Assembly: GCA_023426375.1 (NCBI GenBank)
Contig: JAFAAV010000060.1
Location: 1-64,000 of the forward strand
Direction: 5' to 3'
DNA from: Actinomycetes bacterium
GTDB lineage: Bacteria; Actinomycetota; Actinomycetes; Actinomycetales; Micrococcaceae
DNA: 64,000 nucleotides
The translations under genes and the position numbers were made by a program. How positions within the stretch are numbered: the stretch's first letter is position 1; every line of letters starts with the position of its first letter. Positions 45,529 through 53,517 of the stretch are shown here, one piece after another. The notes under the pieces were generated by a model. The model was not told where the DNA came from. It saw nothing but the letters and a program-made list of their open reading frames with translations, and searched no databases.

Positions 45529-45996
45529 TCACGGCTCTCCCTGCGGTGGCCCGGCACGTGACACTCCCACGGCCGGTCCGAGCGGTTCCAAGGGGCCGAA
45601 TAGGGCGATGCTCGTGCGGACGTCCACGGTCGTTTGTTCCGGTGTCACCAGCTCGCAGTGATCCATGACCGCACCGTTCTCCTGGGCTACGGCCCGAGCC
45701 ACGTCGCACGGAACACCGCTCGCTAAGCCCCGAGCCGTGTCTGCTGCGGCGAGCGCCGCAAGGTCTGCGGCCTTGGCGGCCCGGTGCATCGAGATGCCTG
45801 CCTGCCCGAGCAACAGGATGACGATCAGTAGAGCGCACATGACCACGGCGATGGTCATGCCGTGCACGGTTCCCGAACCTTCATCGGGATGGTTCCACCT
45901 CTCGGGACTCCTACCATCGGATGTCTGGGGATCCAGACGAGGGCCGGACCTGACGACATGACGAAAGTCCGCTGGCGGGATACTACGGGCCCACAT
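45529..45996 (-). CDS. TadE-like minor pseudopilin (Rv3654c type)
   Basis: The 155-residue protein has a hydrophilic N-terminus of about 45 residues, then GSGTVHGMTIAVVMCALL and a single hydrophobic helix, then AAKAADLAALAAADTARG, the signature of the TadE-like family found beside helicase and secretion genes. It is the last gene of the Tad operon and converges on the helicase. It overlaps tadE by 14 bp. Confidence 0.82.
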   Translation of the reverse strand: MWARSIPPADFRHVVRSGPRLDPQTSDGRSPERWNHPDEGSGTVHGMTIAVVMCALLIVILLLGQAGISMHRAAKAADLAALAAADTARGLASGVPCDVARAVAQENGAVMDHCELVTPEQTTVDVRTSIALFGPLEPLGPAVGVSRAGPPQGEP

Positions 45997-46411
45997 CTGC
46001 GTTCCTCGCTCCTTCGGTCACGGCCATGGCGTCTGCCTGAAGGGTCCAGTCACTCCATTGACCCAGGATCCCGGGTGCCGGTCCGCTGACCGTCACGTTG
46101 ACTCGATCAGAACCGATGGCCACTGTCACCGTGGAATCGTCACCGGCAATTTCTCGCGCTCGGTCTTGGGCCACGGCCACGGTTTCCCCTCGAGCAGCGG
46201 CCCTGGCGGAGGCTCTGGCCGCTTCTTCGAACCGCACCAGGGTCATTCCGGCTGCGGCCGCGGCCAGCATGACCGCGAGCAGGAGTACGAGAGCGGGCAT
46301 GATGACCGCGGTTTCCACGGTCACGGCGCCCCTGTCTCGAAGAACTTTGGCTTCTCGGCCTGCTCCGGATCTGTCGGTGGAAGACGCGGTTGAGGATTGA
46401 TGTTTTCTCAC
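45983..46411 (-). CDS. tadE: TadE-family minor pilin
   Basis: The protein has about 142 residues from GTG 46411, preceded by GGAAAGG. The hallmark DRGAVTVETAVIMPALVLLL contains the conserved Glu five residues after the processing glycine, followed by one membrane helix and a beta-rich domain. TadE pseudopilins are needed for Flp pilus assembly. The frame extends far upstream (46801), but this is antisense noise over the hairpin and the pilin gene. Confidence 0.86.
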   Translation of the reverse strand: MRKHQSSTASSTDRSGAGREAKVLRDRGAVTVETAVIMPALVLLLAVMLAAAAAGMTLVRFEEAARASARAAARGETVAVAQDRAREIAGDDSTVTVAIGSDRVNVTVSGPAPGILGQWSDWTLQADAMAVTEGARNADVGP

Positions 46412-46441
46412 GTCGGTGCCTTTCCGAGAACTCAGGTGGGT

Positions 46442-46479
46442 CCGTTGGGCGCGCCTCACTATCGAGGCGCGCCCAACGG
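46442..46479 (-). terminator. Strong 16-bp hairpin between pilin and tadE
   Basis: 46442-46457 pairs perfectly with 46464-46479 around a 6-nt loop, 15 bp after the pilin stop. There is no T-tract on the minus strand, so partial termination or 3'-end protection of the pilin mRNA is likelier than full stop. Confidence 0.7.
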
Positions 46480-46494
46480 TTGTGCCCCATCCGA

Positions 46495-46743
46495 TTACAC
46501 CGACAGGGCCTTCTGGATGATGCCGAGCAGCAGACCCGACACGGAATCGGAGGACAGCACAGCGGCCATGACTCCGCCGAACGCGGCGGCTGCCAGAACG
46601 ATCACGGCGTACTCCGCCGTGGACGCCCCGAGATCGGGGTGGTCCGTGCTCAAGGCGAGCTCGGTGCTGGCCGGCTCCAGAACGGCGTCGGGCTCGATGG
46701 CCTGCGGTGCTGAAGCGGCGGTGGTGACGGTGGTGTTGGACAT
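46495..46743 (-). CDS. Flp-type pilin (DUF4244)
   Basis: The 82-residue protein has an unusually long, acidic leader of about 40 residues, then DLGASTAEYAVIVLAAAAFGG, with the type IV prepilin-like cleavage site after Gly and the conserved Glu-Tyr, and one hydrophobic helix. This is the major-pilin candidate. AGGAG lies 7 nt before the ATG. Equivalent to Rv3656c. No prepilin peptidase gene is in the window. Confidence 0.88.
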   Translation of the reverse strand: MSNTTVTTAASAPQAIEPDAVLEPASTELALSTDHPDLGASTAEYAVIVLAAAAFGGVMAAVLSSDSVSGLLLGIIQKALSV

Positions 46744-46823
46744 GGTGATCTCCTGTGTAATGGGTGTTTCGAGTGAGGTTCTCTGGGTGGTGTCGCGGCA
46801 CTCCGGCGGCGCACGGTCGCGGT

Positions 46824-47423
46824 TCATGAGCCGAACACCTTGGGCAGCAAACTCATGAGCACGGGCAGCACGCCCCAGCACATGAAGGCGGGTAGACAAC
46901 ACAGTCCGAGCGGCAGCACCAGTCGAACAGAGAGGGCTTCCGCGGCTCGCTCGGCGCGGCGGAATTGGGCGCGCCGCACTTGTTCTGCCTGGCCGCGCAA
47001 CACCGCGGCCGACGCCGCCCCGGACGTCGCCGTGAATTCGAGCGCATCGCGGTAGTCCAGTAACGCTCTGGGTGACTCGTTGACCGATGACCACGCTGTG
47101 TCCCAGTCCAGACCCAGTCGAAGTGCTGCGGCAACCCTTTGAAGCTCGGGATGACCGGCCCCGGCGGTGCTGTGGGCCAGCACGGAGACGGCCTCCGCGA
47201 GAGGCAATCCGGCGTCCAGTTGGGTTGCCGTCAGCTCGACGAGAGTGGCGGCAGGCAATCCTGATGAGCTACCGCGCGAAATCGTGTGGGCGGCGTCGTC
47301 ATATTCGGACGAGGATGCAACCGCGGCACGGGCACCCCCTGAGGTCAACGCGACCGCGCGTGGCGATGACCAGACGAAGAACGCGACCGCTACTAAGAGT
47401 CCAGTGGTCAGGGCGATGATCAT
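46824..47423 (-). CDS. tadC: TadC-like type II secretion F-domain protein
   Basis: The 199-residue membrane protein with a GspF/TadC domain contains ELTATQLDAGLPLAEAV and the closing hydrophobic LVLPLGLCCLPAFMCWG. It forms part of the inner-membrane platform of the Tad machine. It overlaps tadB by ATGA. Equivalent to Rv3657c. Confidence 0.85.
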   Translation of the reverse strand: MIIALTTGLLVAVAFFVWSSPRAVALTSGGARAAVASSSEYDDAAHTISRGSSSGLPAATLVELTATQLDAGLPLAEAVSVLAHSTAGAGHPELQRVAAALRLGLDWDTAWSSVNESPRALLDYRDALEFTATSGAASAAVLRGQAEQVRRAQFRRAERAAEALSVRLVLPLGLCCLPAFMCWGVLPVLMSLLPKVFGS

Positions 47424-48208
47424 GGCCCGTCCACCCCCTCGGCGTGCCGCATGAGTTGGCGGGTCCACAACCGACCGGCCACCGTGAGGACGGCTCCCGC
47501 AATAAGTGCGATCCGACCCCACGGTGTGGTGATCAAGGTGGTGATCGGATCGGTCCCCATGAGCATTCCGAGGCCCAGCGCGAGGACCGGTAACCATGCA
47601 AGAACACGAACCGTGGCACGAGGTCCGGCGAGCGCGCTTTCGCGGGCGGCCTGGGCATCGATCTGTGATTCGACGGAATCGGCCAACCCGTTCAGGGTCT
47701 TCGAGAGAGAGGCCCCGGAGCGTTCCGAGATCTCCCAAGACGCGGCTAGCTGCACGCTCACGGAGCGGGCCCAGCGGGCGAGTTCGTGGTCAGACACGTC
47801 CGGAGTGGACTGCGCAATCCGGCCCAAAGTGACGGAGGCTGGGACACCCAGCTCCGACGCCGCGTGTACGTCGCGGCACAGTTGGTCGATCCAGGCGGCT
47901 GTCGGGTTGGCGGGGCTTTGACCAACAGCTCGGGATGCTTGACCGAAGACCGCGGACGGGCTGCGCCCGGCGCTCAGCAATGCCGCGAGTCGGCGGACCA
48001 ACGTGACCCACAAGGCTGCCTCGGCAGCTCGGTCCCGTCGCCAGTGGCGGGACACGAACGACATTGACACCGGCGATGCGCGGGGGCGGTCATTGTCCTG
48101 CTGCGTGATGGCGACACCGTGAGTGGTGAGCGCACGCCCGCCGACCCCACCGGCCCAGATCAGACCAGCCGCAGCAAGAAGGGTTCCTACAACGAGGGCG
48201 AGGATCAT
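47420..48208 (-). CDS. tadB: TadB-like type II secretion F-domain protein
   Basis: The 262-residue protein has an N-terminal membrane helix, a T2SSF domain (LVRRLAALLSAGRSP near residue 75; GASLSKTLNGLADSVE) and two C-terminal helices. It is the second platform protein of the Tad machine. It is coupled to tadA and tadC by ATGA overlaps. Equivalent to Rv3658c. The frame continues upstream to 48304 inside tadA. Confidence 0.86.
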   Translation of the reverse strand: MILALVVGTLLAAAGLIWAGGVGGRALTTHGVAITQQDNDRPRASPVSMSFVSRHWRRDRAAEAALWVTLVRRLAALLSAGRSPSAVFGQASRAVGQSPANPTAAWIDQLCRDVHAASELGVPASVTLGRIAQSTPDVSDHELARWARSVSVQLAASWEISERSGASLSKTLNGLADSVESQIDAQAARESALAGPRATVRVLAWLPVLALGLGMLMGTDPITTLITTPWGRIALIAGAVLTVAGRLWTRQLMRHAEGVDGP

Positions 48209-49419
48209 GACGCACCCCGCCGGTGGTCCCCGACCGGAAGCGCTGGCGCGGCTGTGGTCTCTTGGGCCGTGGTTCGAGACAGGAGTTCTGCCACACGTGG
48301 CCATCCCGGCCCCCTGACCGGCTCCCCTCCGCTCCAGCTCAGGGCGGGACGAGTGACGAGTTGACCGTCTAACAGCTCAAGCGTGCACAGGGTCTCCAGG
48401 CGCCGCCCGTCCACTCCCCTGCTGACATGGGCGACCAAATCGAGGGCGCTGGCCGCCTGCAGATCGACGGACTCTCGGCTCATCCCGGCCAGCGAACCCA
48501 ATGCTGCCAACCGTGCAGGAACAGCCTGGGCGGAATTCGCGTGCACGGTTCCAGCACCGGCGTGACCGGTGTTCAGCGCGGTGAGTAGTTCGCGTACCTC
48601 CGCGCCGCGACATTCCCCGACCACTAGGCGGTCGGGCCTCATGCGAAGGGCTTGCCGCACCAGTTCCGCCAGGTCCACAGCACCGCTACCCTCCACGTTG
48701 TCGTGGCGCGCCTGCATGCCCACCACGTGAGGATGCTCAGGGTTCAGCTCGGCGGCGTCCTCGATGAGTACCAGACGCTCGGATGGGTCGCACTGGGATA
48801 ACAGCGCCGAAAGAACGGTGGTTTTCCCGGACCCCGTGGCGCCGCTGATCATTAAGTTGGCCCCGGCGGACATGGCCGTACACAGCACGTCCGCCATGAA
48901 CGGGTGGATGGAACCCGAGGACACCAAGTCGGACAGGGACAACCGCTGTGGGGCCTGAAACCTGATGGACAGCAACGTGCCACTAGTGGACACCGGTGGG
49001 ATCACGGCGTGGACGCGCAGTCCCGTGGCGGTCTGCACGTCAACGCAAGGGTTGGCGTCGTCGAGCCGACGACCGGCCGCCGTGATAAGACGCACCGCGA
49101 GCGCACGGACATCCGCCTCATTCGTGAAAGGAGATGACACACGGGTCACGCCGCCGAGGGTCTCTACGAACACGTTCTCGTGCCCGTTGACGTACACGTC
49201 GCTGAGCCCTTCGGTGGGCAGGAGTGGTTCGAGCGGCCCCAACCCCGTGAGCTCGGCCTTGATGTGCTGCACCGCCCGGATGGACCCCACCGCTCCGAGC
49301 ACGCGGCCGGTGTCCTGAATGGCGCGGGCAATCCGGGCGTCAGTGAGGGCACCACCTTCCTGCAGTAAACGATTGCGTACGTCTTCCGTGAACTGGGTGT
49401 CGAGTTCCGTGCCGCTCAT
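48205..49419 (-). CDS. tadA: TadA-family pilus assembly ATPase
   Basis: The 404-residue secretion ATPase has SGATGSGKTTVLSALLSQ near residue 192, the Asp box LVLIEDAAELN, the His box and the Walker B region RPDRLVVGECRGAE. It powers Flp pilus extension and, in some Tad systems, retraction. Equivalent to Rv3659c. It overlaps ssd and tadB by ATGA. Confidence 0.93.
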   Translation of the reverse strand: MSGTELDTQFTEDVRNRLLQEGGALTDARIARAIQDTGRVLGAVGSIRAVQHIKAELTGLGPLEPLLPTEGLSDVYVNGHENVFVETLGGVTRVSSPFTNEADVRALAVRLITAAGRRLDDANPCVDVQTATGLRVHAVIPPVSTSGTLLSIRFQAPQRLSLSDLVSSGSIHPFMADVLCTAMSAGANLMISGATGSGKTTVLSALLSQCDPSERLVLIEDAAELNPEHPHVVGMQARHDNVEGSGAVDLAELVRQALRMRPDRLVVGECRGAEVRELLTALNTGHAGAGTVHANSAQAVPARLAALGSLAGMSRESVDLQAASALDLVAHVSRGVDGRRLETLCTLELLDGQLVTRPALSWSGGEPVRGPGWPRVAELLSRTTAQETTAAPALPVGDHRRGAS

Positions 49420-50549
49420 GACCGCTCCTCCACCTGCTGGGCAATGGCACGGACAGCTTTCGCATGTTTCGCGCGTTTGCCCCGCTGCAACACGGCACCG
49501 TTGTCGAGCGCTTGCGGAAGGCGTGGGTCGAAACTGAGCGAACCGGCACAACCAACTCCGGTTGCCGATTCCACGATGGCTGCATCCACGTCCGCCACGT
49601 TGAGCCCGGTCAGGACGGTCATCACTGGGGTCTCGCCGCAGCGTTGGACTGCCAGTGTCGCCGCCAGAACTCCCCTGACGGTGCGCGGGGTGAGCACCAG
49701 TACCGTGGAGCACCACTGAGCCTGCTCCTCGAGACGGTCCGCGTTCAGATCAACAACCAAGTGGCTCGCCGCACTTCTCAGAGCGTGGATCACGGTGCCC
49801 ACCGGAACGTGAGACGCATGAGTGCCCTGACGGTCCCACGAGAGGTAACGCAGCTTCCCCGTGCTCGGCATGGCCGCCCACAGCTGGTCCGCTGCCACCG
49901 CACCGGAGAACTGGTGCAGCTCGGGCCAGCGCAGGCCGTCCTCGGATTCGGTTCCCAACACGAGATCCAGTCCCGCCGCGACTGGATCGGCATCGACCAC
50001 CGCGGTCGTGGAACCGCCGTCCGCCAGTTCCTGCGCGAGCCAGCATGCGAACGTGGAAGCGCCCACACCACCGGTCGCACCAACTACACCGATGACACGA
50101 CCGAGCTGAACCGCACCGCCGTCCTGATCGGTGCGAGAGAGCATCTCGGCCAGCCATTCGGCGGCGTCGGGAAGCACGACGACGGCGCTTGCCGCGCTGC
50201 GAGCGGCGAGTTCCCAGGCTCCCGGCTGAGATGACAAGGCCACGATGATGGCGCCGTTGGGTACTCGTTCCACCGCCGATGTCGCGTCGACGAGTAATGT
50301 CTCCGCATCCTTGGTATCGGCGAGACTGTCGGTGACCGTCAGTGCCACGCGACAGCTCACGCACACGGCTTCCACGGATTCGATGAGCAGCGGATCAGCA
50401 CTCAGGAGATGGACCGTTCTGGTCAAGGCTGCTGCCGGCAAGTCGGCGCTGCGTCGATCGCCGGTCACACGGTCAGGACTGGTGCGCTGGGCTCTGCGCG
50501 TCCGCGGAATCACCGCCGTGTTCGGGGACCTGTGCGCTGGAGGGGTCAT
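49416..50549 (-). CDS. ssd: Ssd-like MinD/ParA-family protein
   Basis: The 377-residue protein has an N-terminal receiver-like region and a C-terminal ParA/MinD fold with GVVGATGGVGASTFACWLA near residue 145. The deviant Walker A lacks both canonical lysines (Thr and Ala instead), as is typical of the Rv3660c/Ssd group. Family members take the TadZ-like place in Tad loci and have been linked to septum-site control in mycobacteria. It is the first gene of the operon. The start is ATG 50549. Confidence 0.86.
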   Translation of the reverse strand: MTPPAHRSPNTAVIPRTRRAQRTSPDRVTGDRRSADLPAAALTRTVHLLSADPLLIESVEAVCVSCRVALTVTDSLADTKDAETLLVDATSAVERVPNGAIIVALSSQPGAWELAARSAASAVVVLPDAAEWLAEMLSRTDQDGGAVQLGRVIGVVGATGGVGASTFACWLAQELADGGSTTAVVDADPVAAGLDLVLGTESEDGLRWPELHQFSGAVAADQLWAAMPSTGKLRYLSWDRQGTHASHVPVGTVIHALRSAASHLVVDLNADRLEEQAQWCSTVLVLTPRTVRGVLAATLAVQRCGETPVMTVLTGLNVADVDAAIVESATGVGCAGSLSFDPRLPQALDNGAVLQRGKRAKHAKAVRAIAQQVEERS

Positions 50550-50681
50550 GCCCCCCACAGTGGTCGGGTTACCCGTTTATGGGATCAGCGAAAGATCGAA
50601 TTGTGGAGCCGGGCCCGCTGCTCCACGGCAAGGCCCAGACCTGTGCAGTACCACCGCCGCGAGTCCACCCCGACTCGCTGC

Positions 50682-51356
50682 TCACCACCATGCCCGGGTC
50701 GTCTCGGTGGGCCCGTCGAGTTCGGTGAGCCCGGCGTCCACCACGGCAACCGGTCGCGTGGCAGCTGCCCACTTAGCTGCACTCGGGTACTCGACCCGCA
50801 CCCTGAAGTTATCCGCCCGCCACTGTTCCCGCTCAGCTTCGGACATGGCCTCCCACGCCAATTGCGCAGCGTGGGCGCACTGTGCGGCGAGCTTGCCGCT
50901 GGTCATCTCGAGCCCCGGCCGCACCTCCACGGTGACCATCGCGTCAGTAACGTTTGAGGCGCCGTCGTCCGGAAAAGTAGTGCCCGAAACCTGAAGTTTG
51001 TTCAGTTCTTTGGGGAGCGGCTTGACCGGGCCGGGCACAAAGGCTCGCACGGCGGCGTCGCCGAACTCGCCGCTGCCGGCTTGGGTGACCGTCACGCCGT
51101 CGAGAGCCTGAACGTCCGTCCAGCGTTTGCCGTCCGCGCGGCGCACGAGCTTGCGGATGCGTGCATCGCGCCAGTACTTCACGGCCGGATGCCAAGGGCC
51201 GTCAGGTTCGGATCGTGGGTCCGCCAGCAGGGCGACGACGGCGCGCGCTGCGGCCTCGGCCACGTCCACCTGCCGCGCGGGCGACTGCCGATCCCTGTAG
51301 ACCACCAACTGCATGGCCCAGGGAATGTCGTGATCATCGGGAATCTGCTCGGACAT
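50682..51356 (-). CDS. Pth2-family peptidyl-tRNA hydrolase-like protein
   Basis: The 224-residue protein carries the Pth2 core LEMTSGKLAAQCAHAAQLA near residue 150, which in archaeal/eukaryotic Pth2 supplies the catalytic Lys and Asp region, and a C-terminal VVDAGLTELDGPTETT. It has an extra N-terminal half with ARAVVALLADPR. It could release peptides from stalled tRNA, but the bacterial role is unclear. The frame extends to 51503 without support. Confidence 0.78.
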   Translation of the reverse strand: MSEQIPDDHDIPWAMQLVVYRDRQSPARQVDVAEAAARAVVALLADPRSEPDGPWHPAVKYWRDARIRKLVRRADGKRWTDVQALDGVTVTQAGSGEFGDAAVRAFVPGPVKPLPKELNKLQVSGTTFPDDGASNVTDAMVTVEVRPGLEMTSGKLAAQCAHAAQLAWEAMSEAEREQWRADNFRVRVEYPSAAKWAAATRPVAVVDAGLTELDGPTETTRAWW

Positions 51357-51441
51357 CTTTCTACTGTGCCACGCGGCAAACGAACTCCCCCACAGTCCAC
51401 GTTCTGCTGTGCATGTCAGGAGCCGCCCGTAACCTGAATCC

Positions 51442-52857
51442 ATGAACGCTGACGTTGTGGCCAGGCTCCGAGGCACCTTCCGTACCGGGCGGACCCGTTC
51501 CATTCAGTGGCGCCGCGACCAGCTCAATGGTCTAGAGGCCATGCTGCTCAATCACAAGGAGCAGTGGCAAAGGGCGTTGGGCGAGGACCTGGGGAAATCC
51601 CCGTTCGAGGCCACGATGACCGAGATTTATCCCGTGATCACCGAGCTCAAACTCACTCGGCGCAACCTCAAGAAGTGGCACAAGGATCAGCCGGTTCGCA
51701 CTCCATTTCAGTTCTTCCCGGCCCGTTCCTGGGTGCGGTACGACCCACTGGGCGTCGTGGTGATCATCTCGCCGTGGAACTACCCGCTACAACTACAGTT
51801 CTCGCCACTCATGGGCGCCCTCGCCGGTGGCAATTGCGTGGTCATCAAGCCCAGTGAGATCAGTTCGGCCGTGGAACGCCTCTTTGCCGAGCTGGCCCCG
51901 CGTTACCTCGATCAAGAAGCAGTCGCGGTGGTTACGGGGCAGGCCGACGCCGCCACCGCCCTCATCGACGCCCGTCCCGATCACGTGTTCTTCACCGGTT
52001 CGACCACCACGGGCACGGCGGTAGCCGAGCGAGCTGCGCGCCAACTTGTTCCCGTGACCCTGGAGCTGGGTGGCAAGTCACCCACCTACGTTCACAACGA
52101 TGTCGACCTTCATGCGGCCGCGCGCCGGATCGTGTGGGGCAAATTCCTCAATGCCGGTCAAACCTGTGTGGCACCGGATCACGTCTACGCCCACCAGGAC
52201 ATAGCGGCGTCATTGGCGGAGGAACTCGCACGAGCCGTGCGAGAGAGTTTCGGGGCTCGAGCGCAGAAATCGGAATACTTTGGGCGCATGATCCACACCG
52301 GCGCGGTGGATCGCGTGAGTGCCATGATCCCACCCAAGGGCTCAGAGCAGATCGTGTGCGGCGGCGACGTCGATCGCGAGGATCGCTATATCGCGCCCAC
52401 CGTCTTGTACCCCGTGGCCGAATCCGATCCCGTGATGAGCGAGGAAATCTTCGGCCCGGTTCTGCCCGTTCTGCCGGTGCGCGGTCCGCAGGAAGCCGTC
52501 CAGCGAATGCTCACGCGGGACACTCCCTTGGCCCTGTATATCTTTGCCACGGACAAGTCCGTGCGGGACTACATCATGGATGAGGTGCCTTCCGGTGGAG
52601 TAAGTATCGGGATCCCGGTCGCTCATGTGGGTAGTCCTTATTTGCCATTCGGCGGCAAGGGTGCCAGCGGTCAAGGGACGTACCACGGCAAGTGGTCACG
52701 TGACGCGTTCACTCATCAACGGGCGGTGCTCTCCAAATCGTTGAAACCGGAGACGTTGGGGGTCATTTATCCGCCCATCCACGACGCGGTGAAAACCGTG
52801 TTGGACCGTGCGCTGTCGCCCGTGGGCGACAGGAAGCGTCGAACGCCTGGGTCGTAG
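51442..52857 (+). CDS. Aldehyde dehydrogenase family protein (class 3-like)
   Basis: The 471-residue NAD(P)-dependent dehydrogenase has the catalytic Cys242 in NAGQTCVAPD and general base Glu208 in TLELGGKSPTY, with the nucleotide-binding WNYPLQLQFSPLMGAL. Length and motif spacing fit ALDH3-type enzymes, which oxidise fatty or aromatic aldehydes. TAACCT lies 6 nt before the ATG with no Shine-Dalgarno. DUF1697 follows 9 bp later. Confidence 0.9.
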   Translation: MNADVVARLRGTFRTGRTRSIQWRRDQLNGLEAMLLNHKEQWQRALGEDLGKSPFEATMTEIYPVITELKLTRRNLKKWHKDQPVRTPFQFFPARSWVRYDPLGVVVIISPWNYPLQLQFSPLMGALAGGNCVVIKPSEISSAVERLFAELAPRYLDQEAVAVVTGQADAATALIDARPDHVFFTGSTTTGTAVAERAARQLVPVTLELGGKSPTYVHNDVDLHAAARRIVWGKFLNAGQTCVAPDHVYAHQDIAASLAEELARAVRESFGARAQKSEYFGRMIHTGAVDRVSAMIPPKGSEQIVCGGDVDREDRYIAPTVLYPVAESDPVMSEEIFGPVLPVLPVRGPQEAVQRMLTRDTPLALYIFATDKSVRDYIMDEVPSGGVSIGIPVAHVGSPYLPFGGKGASGQGTYHGKWSRDAFTHQRAVLSKSLKPETLGVIYPPIHDAVKTVLDRALSPVGDRKRRTPGS

Positions 52858-52866
52858 GATCTGACC

Positions 52867-53421
52867 ATGAACCAGCCAACGGCTTTCTTCTTGCGAGGCA
52901 TCAATGTGGGAGCCAACAACAGGGTTCCCATGGCGGAGCTGCGTACCCTCCTCACGGAACAGCTCGGCGCTCGAGAGGTGAAGACTTACCTGCAGAGCGG
53001 CAACCTGGTCTGTGTTCCTCCCGACAACCCCGCGGAGTTCGCCAAAACGTTGTCAGCGGCCATCGAATCGGAATTCGGCGTCCTGAGCCCGGTCGTTCAC
53101 CGGACGTTCGAAGAACTGTCGGCGGTGCTGGCGGCAGATCCGCTGCGCGACATCGCCTCCGACGACAAGCTGTATCAAGTGCACTTCTGTGACCGTCCCG
53201 TCCCCGAGCTGGACCTGGCCTCACTACCGATCCACGACGACGAACGCATTGTGGTTGACGGATCGGAAATCTACATCTGGTACGGCAGCGACAAGGGAAT
53301 CCACGCCTCCAAACTGCCGGTGGCGCTCGGTAAGCAACTGCCGGGCATGACCATCACCGCCCGGAATATGCGCACCGTCCGGAAGGTCGCGGAACTGCTG
53401 GACGCCGCGGCGTCGGACTGA
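52867..53421 (+). CDS. DUF1697 protein
   Basis: The 184-residue protein starts with FFLRGINVGANNRVPMAEL, the DUF1697 signature, and ends with the characteristic TARNMRTVRKVAEL. Function unknown. TAGGAT lies 6 nt before the ATG. Confidence 0.85.
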   Translation: MNQPTAFFLRGINVGANNRVPMAELRTLLTEQLGAREVKTYLQSGNLVCVPPDNPAEFAKTLSAAIESEFGVLSPVVHRTFEELSAVLAADPLRDIASDDKLYQVHFCDRPVPELDLASLPIHDDERIVVDGSEIYIWYGSDKGIHASKLPVALGKQLPGMTITARNMRTVRKVAELLDAAASD

Positions 53422-53517
53422 GAAAGTGAGTGCGTCTCGGACGGCTTCGAACTCGAACTCATTGCGGATCACTGACGCCGCCCGGAACATGTCAGTGCCC
53501 CACGCGATAATGAGCGC

